Both the position numbers and the translations under genes were made by a program. Below the pieces are notes generated by a model. That model was not told the origin of the DNA and made no database searches. It was given only the letters and a program-made list of their open reading frames with translations. Shown in pieces: positions 35,196-44,507 of a DNA stretch of 64,000 nucleotides. Position 1 is the stretch's first letter. Each line of letters begins with the position of its first letter. This DNA is from JAWOJB01 sp046484325 (lineage in GTDB: Bacteria; Actinomycetota; Acidimicrobiia; Spongiisociales; ZC4RG35), in the NCBI GenBank assembly GCA_046484325.1, contig JAWOJB010000028.1, positions 22,752 through 86,751 on the forward strand, in the 5' to 3' direction.

Positions 35196-36458
35196 TCACT
35201 CGTCGGAAGCAGAGTGGCCGGTGACCGGTGTCGTCACGTCCACATCATCGGCGACGGCCTCGGGGCCCGGCTCATCGGACGGCCCTCCCCGGCCTGCACG
35301 CATGTGCTCGAGCCGGTCGGCCATGGTCCGTCGGGGCGGAGGGGGTCCGTCTGGATAGGGTTCCAGGTCGGCGAGTCGTGCCAGCACGTAGCGGAGCACC
35401 TCCCGCCCCGAGGCGACCACCGGTACCGCCACGATCGCCCCGAGCACGCCGGCGGCGCTGAAGCCGACGAGGATCCCGACCAACACCGCCAGCGGCGACA
35501 CGGCCATCGTCTCGCTCATGACCCGCGGGGTGATGACGCTGCTCTCGAGCTGCTGGATGAGGATGTAGACGCCCACCACGATCATGGCGAAGACCAGGTT
35601 GCTCACCGAGAATCGGGTCGAACCCTGGAACAGTGCCACCGTGCCGGCGACCGCCCCGGCGAAGATCGGGCCGAAGGTCGGGACGATGTTGAAGAACCCG
35701 CCGATGATCCCGATGATGAGAGCCCCGGGCAATCCCAGGATGAACATGGCGATCACGCTGATCACACCCACGATGAAGGCCACCGTGAGCTGACCCCGGA
35801 GGTAGTCGGTCCAGACCCGGGACATCCGGGCACCCAGGATTTGCATCTCGGGCTGGTAGGGCTCCGGCACGAGCGAGTATGCGCTCTGGCGGGCACCGTG
35901 GGCTCCGAGCGCCAGATAGATCGAGATGATCAACGCCATCAGGCTGCTCGTGATGAACCCGATGATCCCGGTGAACACGGCCCCCGTGACGCTCCACGCC
36001 CCCGAGAAGAGCGAGCCGAGATCGAAGTCGAACCCGCCCCCACCGGACTCGATCGCCTCGATGATCGGATCGATCGACGAGCTCAGGTCGATGGTGGCTC
36101 CGAGGAAGACGATGGTTCGGAACGACGACAGCGTCCCGACAATCCACTCCGAGAACGAGGTGGCGATCTCGGTGAGATCGAGCGCCGCCGCCGATCGGAC
36201 GAGTGCCGGTACCAAGACGATGGGGATGGCAACGAGCACGCCGAGCAGCAGCAGATAGGTGACCGCCACTGCCAGAGCCCTGGGAAGCCGCAACCGACGG
36301 TGCAAGACCTCGATGAGCGGACTCAACACCAGCGTCAACAGTGCGCCGATCACGACCGGGGCGAGGATCCCCCTGGCGAGGTAGACCACGAACCCGCCGA
36401 CGACGATGAGACCAACGACCACGAGACGCTTGGTGGTGGGGCTCCACGAAGTGGACAT
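35196..36458 (-). CDS. AI-2E (PerM/TqsA) family transporter
   Basis: 420 residues, about eight membrane helices. GLPGALIIGIIGGFFNIVPTFGPI and a final VLGAIVAVPVVASGREVLRYVL are hallmarks of the family; the loop between helices (residues about 95-200) and an acidic C-terminal tail of about 50 residues are less conserved. Relatives export autoinducer-2, or ions such as Na+/H+; the cargo here cannot be predicted. The ATG at 36458 follows a TACGCT box by six bases. Its stop lies 31 bases from the convergent dehydrogenase gene. Confidence 0.9.
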   Translation of the reverse strand: MSTSWSPTTKRLVVVGLIVVGGFVVYLARGILAPVVIGALLTLVLSPLIEVLHRRLRLPRALAVAVTYLLLLGVLVAIPIVLVPALVRSAAALDLTEIATSFSEWIVGTLSSFRTIVFLGATIDLSSSIDPIIEAIESGGGGFDFDLGSLFSGAWSVTGAVFTGIIGFITSSLMALIISIYLALGAHGARQSAYSLVPEPYQPEMQILGARMSRVWTDYLRGQLTVAFIVGVISVIAMFILGLPGALIIGIIGGFFNIVPTFGPIFAGAVAGTVALFQGSTRFSVSNLVFAMIVVGVYILIQQLESSVITPRVMSETMAVSPLAVLVGILVGFSAAGVLGAIVAVPVVASGREVLRYVLARLADLEPYPDGPPPPRRTMADRLEHMRAGRGGPSDEPGPEAVADDVDVTTPVTGHSASDE

Positions 36459-36464
36459 GGGATC

Positions 36465-36470
36465 AGCGTA
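36465..36470 (-). promoter_or_regulatory. Leaderless -10 box of the AI-2E transporter gene
   Basis: TACGCT on the minus strand, six bases before the ATG at 36458. Confidence 0.55.
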
Positions 36471-36528
36471 CCGGTGCGGCCCTCGACGCAACGGCCGGGC
36501 CTCGGCACACCCTGCCGGCGTGCGGCCG

Positions 36529-38721
36529 TCAGCCGAACGTGCCCGACACCGGGAGCCAGGACGGGTTGCCGAGGTACAGCGAGCGATCGGCGACACCCTG
36601 GGTGTTGGTGTGCCGGAAGAAGAAGCGGGCCTCGGAAGGCCGGAAGAGCGCCGGCGTCGAGAACCCGGCGCCAGTCCAGTCGCCCGCGACCAGACGATCC
36701 TGCGGGTCGCCGAAGAGGAACTGGAGGTCCGCCACGCCTTGGGTGTGTGAGTTCCGGAAATACACGAGACCGGTGCTCTCACGGTGGAGCCCGATCGTGT
36801 CGACGCCGTCGCCATCGAAGTCGCCGGCGAACGGCTTGTCGCCGGGGTTGCCGAAGTAGTAGCTCACCTCGGCGGCCCCCAGACCGGCACTCCCAGACCC
36901 CAGTCGGTTGACGATGTAGACGCGCCCCTCGCTCGGGCGGTACAGGGAGACCGTGTCACAGCCGTCTCCGTTGAAATCGCCGGCGATGGGGATGTCGCCA
37001 GGGTTCCCGAAGTAGAAACGGACGTCGGCGATCCCCTGCGTGTTCGAGTTGCGGAGATACACGTACCCGTCCGACCGCCGGTAAAGGCCGGGCGTGTCGA
37101 TTCCGTCACAATCCCAGTCGCCCATGAACGGGGTGTCGCCGGGCACGCCGTAGTAGAAGGATTCGACCGAGTCGCCTCGCCTGAGGTGCCAGATGCCCTG
37201 GCTCGGGTCGACGAGGCCGACGTCCTCACGGGCGGGCCCAAAGCGGAAGTCGCGACCGGTAGCGTACTTGAGCAACACCGCGTCGCCCGCCTCGAGCACG
37301 ATGTCGGAGCGCCGTCGGGTGCCGCCGAGGTCGGCGAGAGGGAGGTCAGCGCGTACCCCGTCCACCGATCGGAGCACTCGGATTCGCCCAGGATCCATAC
37401 CGGCCGGTGCCCCGGCGAAGTCAAAGGTGAGCTGGATGGTGCCCACCGAGTCCGACCCGGGGAGGGGTGGATTGGGCCGCCGAGTCGAGTGGGTGTGGCG
37501 GGCGTTCTGCACCATCACGTAGCGCTCGCCGGACTCGTCGACGAAGAAGCCGAGGAGGATCTCGAGCGGCGGCTGGCCGGGGGCCGGTGCAACACCGACC
37601 AGGAAGGGATCGCCTCCGGCTCCGGGCGACCAGGGTGCGGTGTCGATGGGCTGTTCGCTCAACGGGTGCTCGGCGCGGATGAACCGGACGTCGGTGGAGG
37701 TGAGCCGGGTCACCCCCTTGCCGAGGTTGGCCAGACGCCGGTTTATCTCGGCCACGACGCCATGCATCGGGGTGGGGGCGGCGTCCCAGGTCCCGGTCGG
37801 CTGCAGCAGGATCGAGCCGCCCCAGTCGGTCGCCGACTCGTGACCCACCGCCGCTGCCTGATAGATGAACCAGAAGTGTCCCGTGTACCCGTAGGTGAGC
37901 CCGGCCATCGCCTGCCACAGGAGGTCGGATCGGGTGTGAGTCGGCTGACAGTCGGTCTCCTGTCCGATGTAGGCATTGAGGTACTGCCAGTAGGGCACCC
38001 CCTTCGCCAACCCGGCACGGCGGAAGGTCTCCAGCACCGTGTAGTGCGACGCCTCGAAGTTGTAGTCGCCGGTGAGGACGATGTCCGCGTCGACCGAGGT
38101 GACGTAGCGGGCGACCAGGTCGTGGACGTCGGGGACCCAGTAGGTCAGGTTCGTGAAGAGGAGCGCGCCGGCATCGAACGCCCGCACTCGGTCGATCCCG
38201 GCTGCCACCTGGTCCATCTGGGCCACGGTGTTGGGCTCGTCGCCCACCTGGAACCCACGTCGTCCCGGTGTGCCTGGCCCGAGGCCGCCGATCACCCGAC
38301 CCGTGTCGGCGAACCCCGATCCGGTCCACGCCAGCGAGGTGCCGTCCGGCGACAGCCAGGTGACAAAGCCCATGCCCCGGCGATGGCGCAGCCATGACTC
38401 GACCTGTTCCGGCCCGTCCATCCACTGGTGGACGACGTTCGCCCCGAACCCGTCGACGTATCGGTCCACGACGGTGCGGGGCGGATTGGGCACGGTGGCC
38501 ACGAGGGCGGAGATGGGCATCGGATGACGGCGGAGGAACTCGTGCCCCCTCGTGCCCGGGTGGGCGGCCTGCGGGTAGAGGGGCGCGGGCCGGATCGAGG
38601 TGGCCTCGAGGGTGCCAGGGCAGGGGGGCACCTGGCCTTCGGCTCCGGGCCCGGGCCCGACCACGAAGGCGATCCCGAGCAGGACCACGGCGAGCCATCG
38701 CAGGCGATTGCCGGGCGACAC
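36529..38721 (-). CDS. Secreted glycosidase-like protein with C-terminal FG-GAP/VCBS-like repeats
   Basis: 730 residues. A signal peptide (LRWLAVVLLGIAFVV) precedes a domain of about 450 residues with TIM-barrel features, such as FQVGDEPNTVAQMDQV and FEASHYTVLETFRRAG, resembling glycoside hydrolases without a family I can name. The last 230 residues hold about four repeats of 45-55 residues with consensus G-D-x-D-G-D-G-x-D-T-x-x-L-x-R-x-S (GDFDGDGVDTIGLHRESTG), likely calcium-binding beta-propeller blades. A GTG at 38721 is chosen because TAGGGT lies seven bases upstream. Role: polysaccharide binding or cleavage outside the cell. Confidence 0.75.
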   Translation of the reverse strand: MSPGNRLRWLAVVLLGIAFVVGPGPGAEGQVPPCPGTLEATSIRPAPLYPQAAHPGTRGHEFLRRHPMPISALVATVPNPPRTVVDRYVDGFGANVVHQWMDGPEQVESWLRHRRGMGFVTWLSPDGTSLAWTGSGFADTGRVIGGLGPGTPGRRGFQVGDEPNTVAQMDQVAAGIDRVRAFDAGALLFTNLTYWVPDVHDLVARYVTSVDADIVLTGDYNFEASHYTVLETFRRAGLAKGVPYWQYLNAYIGQETDCQPTHTRSDLLWQAMAGLTYGYTGHFWFIYQAAAVGHESATDWGGSILLQPTGTWDAAPTPMHGVVAEINRRLANLGKGVTRLTSTDVRFIRAEHPLSEQPIDTAPWSPGAGGDPFLVGVAPAPGQPPLEILLGFFVDESGERYVMVQNARHTHSTRRPNPPLPGSDSVGTIQLTFDFAGAPAGMDPGRIRVLRSVDGVRADLPLADLGGTRRRSDIVLEAGDAVLLKYATGRDFRFGPAREDVGLVDPSQGIWHLRRGDSVESFYYGVPGDTPFMGDWDCDGIDTPGLYRRSDGYVYLRNSNTQGIADVRFYFGNPGDIPIAGDFNGDGCDTVSLYRPSEGRVYIVNRLGSGSAGLGAAEVSYYFGNPGDKPFAGDFDGDGVDTIGLHRESTGLVYFRNSHTQGVADLQFLFGDPQDRLVAGDWTGAGFSTPALFRPSEARFFFRHTNTQGVADRSLYLGNPSWLPVSGTFG

Positions 38722-38728
38722 CGGGGGA

Positions 38729-38734
38729 ACCCTA
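38729..38734 (-). promoter_or_regulatory. Leaderless -10 box of the glycosidase-like gene
   Basis: TAGGGT on the minus strand, seven bases before the GTG at 38721. Confidence 0.5.
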
Positions 38735-38793
38735 GGCAGAGCCGTGGGGGGTGCCAACCGAGGCGGCAGGATGGGATCCGGCCGATTCTGCCG

Positions 38794-39819
38794 TCAGGCT
38801 CGGCGCACCAATGGTGCCACCTTCGTGCCCAGCAATTCGATGGAGCGGAGAACCTGGTCGTGTGGGAGTGTCCCGACGCTGATGTGGAGCATGAACCGGT
38901 CGATCCCGAGGATCTCCCTCCACCGGAGGATCTTGGCGGCCACCGCCTCGGAGTCGCCCAGGACCAGCGATCCTGCCGGGCTGCGCATGGTCTCGTACTG
39001 GAGCCGGGTCATGGCGCCCCACCCCCGCTCTCGGCCGATCTGGCTCATCGCCACGGCGTACGGGTCGTAGTACTCCTCGGCCGCCTGCTCCGACGAATCG
39101 GCGACGTACCCGTGGGCGTGCACCGCCAGCGGGGCCACGGCGGGATCGTGCCCGGACTCGGCGAGCGATCGGCGGTGGAGGTCGGCCAGGACGGCGAAGC
39201 GATCGGGGCTCCCGCCGATGATGGCGAGTGCCACCGGAAGACCCCTCGTCCCCGCCCGCACGATCGACGGGGGACTCCCGCCCACCGCCACCCAGATCGG
39301 GAAGGGCTCCTGCTGGGGCCGTGGAAAGACGGGCTGACCCTCGAGCGGGGCGCGGAACCTGCCCGACCAGGTCACCCTCTCCCGGTCGCGGATCGCCAGC
39401 AGCAGGTCGAGCTTCTCGGCGAACAACTCCTCGTAGTCGGACAACGAATACCCGAACAGTGGGAAGGACTCGATGAACGATCCCCGGCCCACGAGGAGCT
39501 CGGCCCGGCCGGACGAGAGCAGGTCGAGCGTGGCGTACTGCTGGAACACCCGCACCGGGTCATCCGAGGACAGGACCGACACCGCCGGGGTGAGCCGGAT
39601 CCGGTTCGTGCGACCCGCCGCCGCCGCCAGCACCACGGCCGGGGCGGACGCCGCAAAGTCGGGCCGGTGGTGCTCCCCCACCCCGTAGACATCGAGGCCG
39701 ACCTGCTCGGCCAGCTCGACCTCGGCCAGCACCTGGCGCAAACGCTCACCGTGTCCGATCGTCTGGCCGGTGACCGGATCGGGGTACGTCTCTGCGAAGG
39801 TGGTGATCCCGAGTTCCAT
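38794..39819 (-). CDS. LLM-class flavin-dependent oxidoreductase
   Basis: 341 residues, bacterial luciferase-like TIM barrel. ELGITTFAETYPDP opens strand one; GLDVYGVGEHHRPDFA, TPAVSVLSSDDPVRVFQQYATLDLLS and RAELLVGRGSF are the usual cofactor-side segments. FMN or F420 use cannot be decided. The ATG at 39819 is preferred over one at 39831 because GGAG lies six bases before it. It lies 90 bases after the K+/H+ antiporter gene on the same strand; no functional link is evident. Confidence 0.88.
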   Translation of the reverse strand: MELGITTFAETYPDPVTGQTIGHGERLRQVLAEVELAEQVGLDVYGVGEHHRPDFAASAPAVVLAAAAGRTNRIRLTPAVSVLSSDDPVRVFQQYATLDLLSSGRAELLVGRGSFIESFPLFGYSLSDYEELFAEKLDLLLAIRDRERVTWSGRFRAPLEGQPVFPRPQQEPFPIWVAVGGSPPSIVRAGTRGLPVALAIIGGSPDRFAVLADLHRRSLAESGHDPAVAPLAVHAHGYVADSSEQAAEEYYDPYAVAMSQIGRERGWGAMTRLQYETMRSPAGSLVLGDSEAVAAKILRWREILGIDRFMLHISVGTLPHDQVLRSIELLGTKVAPLVRRA

Positions 39820-39909
39820 CGTCGACTCCATGGGGTTCGACCGATGAGAACCCCGGTAGACGGGCGGGGATTCCCGGAACGGATCCGTCCGCTCGCCTGT
39901 CGGATCCCT

Positions 39910-41373
39910 TCAGCGCCCCGACGGAGTCGCGAGGTGCCGCGCCACCTGCTCGAGCTCGGCCGGCGTGGCGAGGACGGTGAGCCGGTCCCCCGCCTCGAGC
40001 ACGGTGGGCCCCTGGGGAACAAGGACCTCCTCACCACGGGTCAGGAGCGCCACCCAGGTCCCGGGCGGGAGGTCGAGCTCGACCACCTGCCGCCCTACCG
40101 CCCACGAGTCCGGCGGGACGACGGCCTGGCCGAGCAGCCGCCCGGTGATCCCGCCCACCATGATCTCTTCACGCTCGCCCGTCCGATCGGGGCCGGGAGC
40201 CTCGAGGCCGAGGAATCGGGCGACCGGCGGGATGGTCGTCCCCTGCAACGCCACCGAAAGGAACACGACGAAGAACACGGCGTTGAAGATGGTGTCGGCG
40301 CCCTGCACCCCGGCAGCCAGCGGGAAGGTGGCGAGGATGATCGGGACGGCACCCCGGAGACCGACCCACGAGACCAGCCAACGCTCCCGTGCATTCCACG
40401 ACCTCCCGAGCAACGACAGCCACACCGCCACCGGCCTGGCCACCAGCATGAGGACCGCAGCGAGCGCCAGGCCCGGTCCGGCCACCGACGGCAGCTGGGA
40501 GGGGAAGACGAGCAGCCCGAGGATCAGGAACATGGCGATCTGCATGAGCCAGCCGATGCCGTCATGGAATCGGGTCAGGCTCCGCTTGTGGATGAACCGA
40601 TGGCGAGCCATGGTGATCCCCGCCAGGTACAGGGCGAGGAACGGGCTCCCCCCCACGGCCGCGGTCGTCGAGAAGATGCCGAGGACGATCGCCACGGTGA
40701 GGACGGGGTAGAGCCCCTCGTACTCCAGCCGGAGCCAGTTGACGAGCCGCACCGCCAGCAAGGCCAGCACGATCCCGGTGACCGCCCCAAGGGTCATCTG
40801 GCGGACGAAGAGCCAGGCGAACCCGACGACCGACGCATCCGGCTGGGTGACGAGGGCGGTGAAGCCGATGGTGAGGAAGACGGCCATCGGGTCGTTGCTG
40901 GCCGACTCCAACTCGAGGAGCGGCCGCAGCCTGCCGCGCAGGCCCATTCCCCGGGACCGCAGCACCGAGAACACGGCGGCGGCGTCGGTCGAGGAGATGA
41001 TCGCGCCGACGAGCAGGCCCAGGGCGATCGGGATGTCGAAGATGACCGATGCCGCCAAGCCCGCCACGAGGGCGGTGATCACGGTGCCGGCGGTGGCGAG
41101 TACCACCCCCGGCCCGAGCACCGGGCGAACGGCGTGCCAGCGTGTGTCGAGACCACCCGCAAACAGGATGAAGGCGAGGGCAATCGAGCCGACCTCGGAC
41201 GCCAGCTCGGCGTCGGTGAACTCGATGCCTCCCGGGCCGTCCGAGCCGGCGAGCATCCCGAGGGCGAGGAACAGCAGGAGCGCGGGGATGCCGAACCTGC
41301 CCGAAACCTTCCCGCCCACCACGCTGAACAGCAGGAGGATGGCGACGACGAACAACGGCCCGATCGGTGGCAT
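39910..41373 (-). CDS. K+/H+ antiporter, NhaP2/CvrA type
   Basis: 487 residues. About twelve membrane helices of the CPA1 fold with LGLLVGAIISSTDAAAVFSVLR (the transport-site Asp region) and SASNDPMAVFLTIGF. The last 70 residues (VVELDLPPGTWVALLTRGEEVLVPQGPTVLEAGDRL as a general pattern) form a TrkA-C-type regulatory domain that binds nucleotides or ligands in relatives. It exchanges K+ or Na+ for protons. TAGGAT at 41408-41403 and GAGGTG upstream of the ATG supply promoter and ribosome binding site; pgi is 73 bases upstream on the same strand. Confidence 0.92.
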   Translation of the reverse strand: MPPIGPLFVVAILLLFSVVGGKVSGRFGIPALLLFLALGMLAGSDGPGGIEFTDAELASEVGSIALAFILFAGGLDTRWHAVRPVLGPGVVLATAGTVITALVAGLAASVIFDIPIALGLLVGAIISSTDAAAVFSVLRSRGMGLRGRLRPLLELESASNDPMAVFLTIGFTALVTQPDASVVGFAWLFVRQMTLGAVTGIVLALLAVRLVNWLRLEYEGLYPVLTVAIVLGIFSTTAAVGGSPFLALYLAGITMARHRFIHKRSLTRFHDGIGWLMQIAMFLILGLLVFPSQLPSVAGPGLALAAVLMLVARPVAVWLSLLGRSWNARERWLVSWVGLRGAVPIILATFPLAAGVQGADTIFNAVFFVVFLSVALQGTTIPPVARFLGLEAPGPDRTGEREEIMVGGITGRLLGQAVVPPDSWAVGRQVVELDLPPGTWVALLTRGEEVLVPQGPTVLEAGDRLTVLATPAELEQVARHLATPSGR

Positions 41374-41446
41374 TGGCGAGGCACCTCGACGGTGGAGTGC
41401 CGATCCTATCCGACCGCCCCGGCCGGATCTCGGCCCCTCGGCCGGG

Positions 41447-43075
41447 CTAGGGGACGACTCGGCGGCGCCCGGCCCGATATCGGCGGATGAGGGCGTTGGT
41501 CGAGGCGTCGTGAGAGAGCTTCGGCTCGGCGTCGGCGGTGAGCTCGCCGATGATCGTGCCGGCCATGGCCTTGCCCAGCTCGACTCCCCATTGGTCGAAC
41601 GAGTTGATCCCCCACACGACGCCCTGGGTGAACACCTTGTGCTCGTAGAGGGCGATCAGCTGACCGAGGACCGCGGGGGTGAGCCTGGGGCCGAGGATCA
41701 CCGAGGTCGGCCGGTTCCCGGGGAAGGAACGGTGGGGGACGAGCTCGGGCGCGACGCCCGCCGCCGCCACCTCCTCCTCCGTCCTTCCGAAGGCGAGCGC
41801 CTCCGCCTGCGCAAACAGGTTGCCGATCAAGAGGTCGTGCTGGCCTCCGAGGTCGGCGGCCGGCTCGATGAACCCGATGAGGTCGGCGGGGATCACGGTG
41901 GTTCCCTGATGAAGCAACTGATAGAAGGCGTGCTGGCCGTTGGTCCCGGGCTCGTCCCACACGACCGGGCCGGTGTCCAGGTCGACCGGGGAACCGTCGA
42001 TGCGGACCCGCTTGCCGTTCGACTCCATGTCGAGTTGCTGCAGATAGGCGGGGAACCGCTCCAGATCCTGGGCATACGGAAGCACGGCGTAGGTCGGATA
42101 GGCCAGCACGTTGCGATACCAGATCCCGATGAGCCCGAGGAGAACCGGCAGGTTCTGCTCGAAAGGCGCGCGTCGGAAGTGGATGTCGACCGCCCGAAAG
42201 CCGGCGAGCATGTCCGTGAAGGCGTTGGGGCCGATGGCGATCATGAGCGAGAGGCCGATCGCCGAGTCCATCGAGTAGCGCCCGCCCACCCAATCCCAGA
42301 ACCCGAACATGTTGGAGGGGTCGATCCCGAAGGACGAGACCTCCTCGGCGTTCGTCGACACGGCCACGAAATGACGGGTCACCGCTCGCTCGTCGCCCAG
42401 CGCCCCGACCAGCCATGCCCGGGCGCTGCGAGCGTTGGACAGTGTCTCCAGGGTGGTGAAGGTCTTCGAGGCGACGACGAAGAGCGTCGACGCGGCATCG
42501 ACGTCGGCGAGCACCGCTGCGAGTTGGGCCGGATCGATGTTCGAGACGAACCGGCACTCGATCTCGGGATGGACGTACGGTCGCAGCGCCCGGTAGGCCA
42601 TGGCCGGGCCGAGGTCCGATCCACCGATCCCGATGTTGACGACGTAGCGAATCCGATTCCCGGTGTGACCGGTCCACGCCCCCGACCGGACCCGCTCGGC
42701 GAAGTCGGCCATCCGGCCCAGTACCTCGTGCACGTCCGGCACCACGTCGGTCCCGTCGACGGTGAACCGGTCGCCCGGCGCCGCCCGCAGCGCGGCATGA
42801 AGAGCGGGACGGCCCTCGGTGGGGTTGACGCGCTCGCCTTCGAACATGGCCTCGATCCGCTCGGCCAGTCCCGCCCGGCGGGCCACGGCGGCGAGCAAGG
42901 CGATCGTCTCGTCCCCGACGAGGTGTTTCGACAGGTCGGCCACCAGGTCGCCTGCCTCGACCGTGAGGCGGCCGGCTCGATCCGGGTCCTCGGCAAACGC
43001 CCGCCGCAGGTCGACCGCCTGATCGGCGTGTCCGACGAGGGCGTGCCACTCGGCGGTCTCGGTGATTCGGATCAT
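41447..43075 (-). CDS. pgi: Glucose-6-phosphate isomerase
   Basis: 542 residues. The SIS-fold signatures are intact: NIGIGGSDLGPAMAYRAL, FVSNIDPAQLA, FGFWDWVGGRYSMDSAIG, the catalytic Glu and His in the PGNRPTSV region, and SFDQWGVELGKAMA. It interconverts glucose-6-phosphate and fructose-6-phosphate. GAGGAGG seven bases before the ATG sets the start. It follows zwf by 49 bases, so both are probably co-transcribed and together direct G6P into glycolysis or the oxidative pentose pathway. Confidence 0.95.
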   Translation of the reverse strand: MIRITETAEWHALVGHADQAVDLRRAFAEDPDRAGRLTVEAGDLVADLSKHLVGDETIALLAAVARRAGLAERIEAMFEGERVNPTEGRPALHAALRAAPGDRFTVDGTDVVPDVHEVLGRMADFAERVRSGAWTGHTGNRIRYVVNIGIGGSDLGPAMAYRALRPYVHPEIECRFVSNIDPAQLAAVLADVDAASTLFVVASKTFTTLETLSNARSARAWLVGALGDERAVTRHFVAVSTNAEEVSSFGIDPSNMFGFWDWVGGRYSMDSAIGLSLMIAIGPNAFTDMLAGFRAVDIHFRRAPFEQNLPVLLGLIGIWYRNVLAYPTYAVLPYAQDLERFPAYLQQLDMESNGKRVRIDGSPVDLDTGPVVWDEPGTNGQHAFYQLLHQGTTVIPADLIGFIEPAADLGGQHDLLIGNLFAQAEALAFGRTEEEVAAAGVAPELVPHRSFPGNRPTSVILGPRLTPAVLGQLIALYEHKVFTQGVVWGINSFDQWGVELGKAMAGTIIGELTADAEPKLSHDASTNALIRRYRAGRRRVVP

Positions 43076-43124
43076 CGCTTGCCTCCTCGCCCCCCGGGTT
43101 GGGCTCGAGCGGTGGTCGAGCCGG

Positions 43125-44507
43125 TCATCGGGTGATCCACTCGCCCACCAGCCCTCCCGCCGCCTCCGGGCCCCAGCTCCCCCGCCGGTAGGACATGGCC
43201 GGAGGATGATCGCCGAGCAGCGGATCGACGATCCGCCACGCCTCCATCACGCCGTCCCGGCGGGCAAACAGGGCCTGATCGCCCCTCAGGACATCACCGA
43301 TCAGACGGTCGTAGGCCTCCCGCCCGGACGGTCGATCGTGCTCGAGGTGGAGGTCGACCGGGCCCGACACCATCTCCGCGCCGGGAACCTTGGCCTGCAT
43401 CGACAACACGATCTCATCGTCGGGCTTGGTTCGAAACGTCAGACGGTTGGGACCTGGCCGGCACTCGGTGTCGGCGAACAGAGGTCGGGGTGGGGATTGG
43501 AACTCGACAACCGCCTCGGTGACGGTCCGAGCAAGGCCCTTGCCGGCCCGGATGATCCAGGGCACCCCGGCCCATCGCCAGGAGTCGATCTCCAGCCGGA
43601 GTGCGACATAGGTCTCGGTGTCGGAACCGGGAGCAACGCCCGACTCGCCGGAGTACCCCTCGTACTGGCCGCGCACGATGTCATGCCCACTGGGGGCGCC
43701 GACCGCCTTCAGCACCTTCACCCTCTCGTCTCGCAGGGCGTCGGGATGTTCGGACACGGGAGGCTCCATCGCCAGCAGCGACAGCACCTGGAGGAGATGG
43801 TTCTGGACGACGTCGCGGACGGCCCCGACCGTGTCGTAGAACGACCCACGCCCTTCGACCCCGAAGTCCTCGGCCATCGTGATCTGGACCTGAGCCACAT
43901 AATGCCGGTTCCAGATCGGCTCGAGGATCGTGTTGGAGAACCGGAAGATCATGAGGTTCTGGACGGAATCCTTGCCGAGGAAGTGGTCGATCCGAAAGAC
44001 CCGCTCCTCGGGGAAGTGACGGTGCACGATGTCGTTGAGTTGCATCGCCGAGGTGAGGTCACGGCCGAAGGGCTTCTCGAGCATCAGCCGCCCACCCTCG
44101 TTGAGCCCGACCGAGGCCAAACCCTCGATGACGCGGTCGAAGAGCGAAGGTGGGATCGCCAGGTGGAACACGGGGCTGGAGTGCCCGGCGAGGCGCTCGG
44201 TGATGCGAGCGTAGGTGGCGGGATCGCGGTAGTCGCCGGACACGTAGCAGAGGCGCTCGGCGAGGCTCTCGAGCACCGCCTCGTCCACGACCGTACCGTC
44301 GGCTTCAAGCGCCTCCCTGGCCACCCGCCGGAGGGTTGCATCATCCCAGTCCCGGGTTGCCACTCCCACGACCGGGATGTCGAGGCGCCCGGCGGCGGTC
44401 AGGTCGTACAGAGCAGGGAACAGCTTCTTGCGGGCGAGGTCGCCACTGATCCCGAACAGGACCAGCGCATCCGAAGACTCGCCCATCGGCCGATACCCCG
44501 ATTCCAT
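43125..44507 (-). CDS. zwf: Glucose-6-phosphate 1-dehydrogenase
   Basis: 460 residues. The NADP motif is ALVLFGISGDLARKKLFPAL; EKPFGRD and the substrate/catalytic RIDHFLGKDSVQNLM with the His-Asp pair are intact. It makes 6-phosphogluconolactone and NADPH. The phosphogluconate genes that often follow are not in this window; pgi comes next instead. Start choice is between ATG 44507 and ATG 44486; neither has a strong ribosome binding site, and I used the longer. No opcA-like gene is adjacent. Confidence 0.93.
   Translation of the reverse strand: MESGYRPMGESSDALVLFGISGDLARKKLFPALYDLTAAGRLDIPVVGVATRDWDDATLRRVAREALEADGTVVDEAVLESLAERLCYVSGDYRDPATYARITERLAGHSSPVFHLAIPPSLFDRVIEGLASVGLNEGGRLMLEKPFGRDLTSAMQLNDIVHRHFPEERVFRIDHFLGKDSVQNLMIFRFSNTILEPIWNRHYVAQVQITMAEDFGVEGRGSFYDTVGAVRDVVQNHLLQVLSLLAMEPPVSEHPDALRDERVKVLKAVGAPSGHDIVRGQYEGYSGESGVAPGSDTETYVALRLEIDSWRWAGVPWIIRAGKGLARTVTEAVVEFQSPPRPLFADTECRPGPNRLTFRTKPDDEIVLSMQAKVPGAEMVSGPVDLHLEHDRPSGREAYDRLIGDVLRGDQALFARRDGVMEAWRIVDPLLGDHPPAMSYRRGSWGPEAAGGLVGEWITR

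Noticed and set aside
36560..37170. Regularly spaced DNA similarity (about 150 bases apart) that could be mistaken for a CRISPR or tandem repeat array.
   Set aside because: It is the coding repetition of the C-terminal D-x-D-G-D-G protein repeats; units are too long and vary at silent positions.
38428..41490. A 1020-codon open frame on the plus strand opposite the glycosidase-like, LLM and antiporter genes.
   Set aside because: Composed of His, Arg, Gly and Asp-rich low-complexity sequence, no family motifs, and it lies exactly antisense to three convincing genes: an artefact of GC-rich codon usage.
40739..43135. A 798-codon plus-strand frame opposite the antiporter and pgi.
   Set aside because: Same reason; the minus-strand genes carry complete catalytic motifs.
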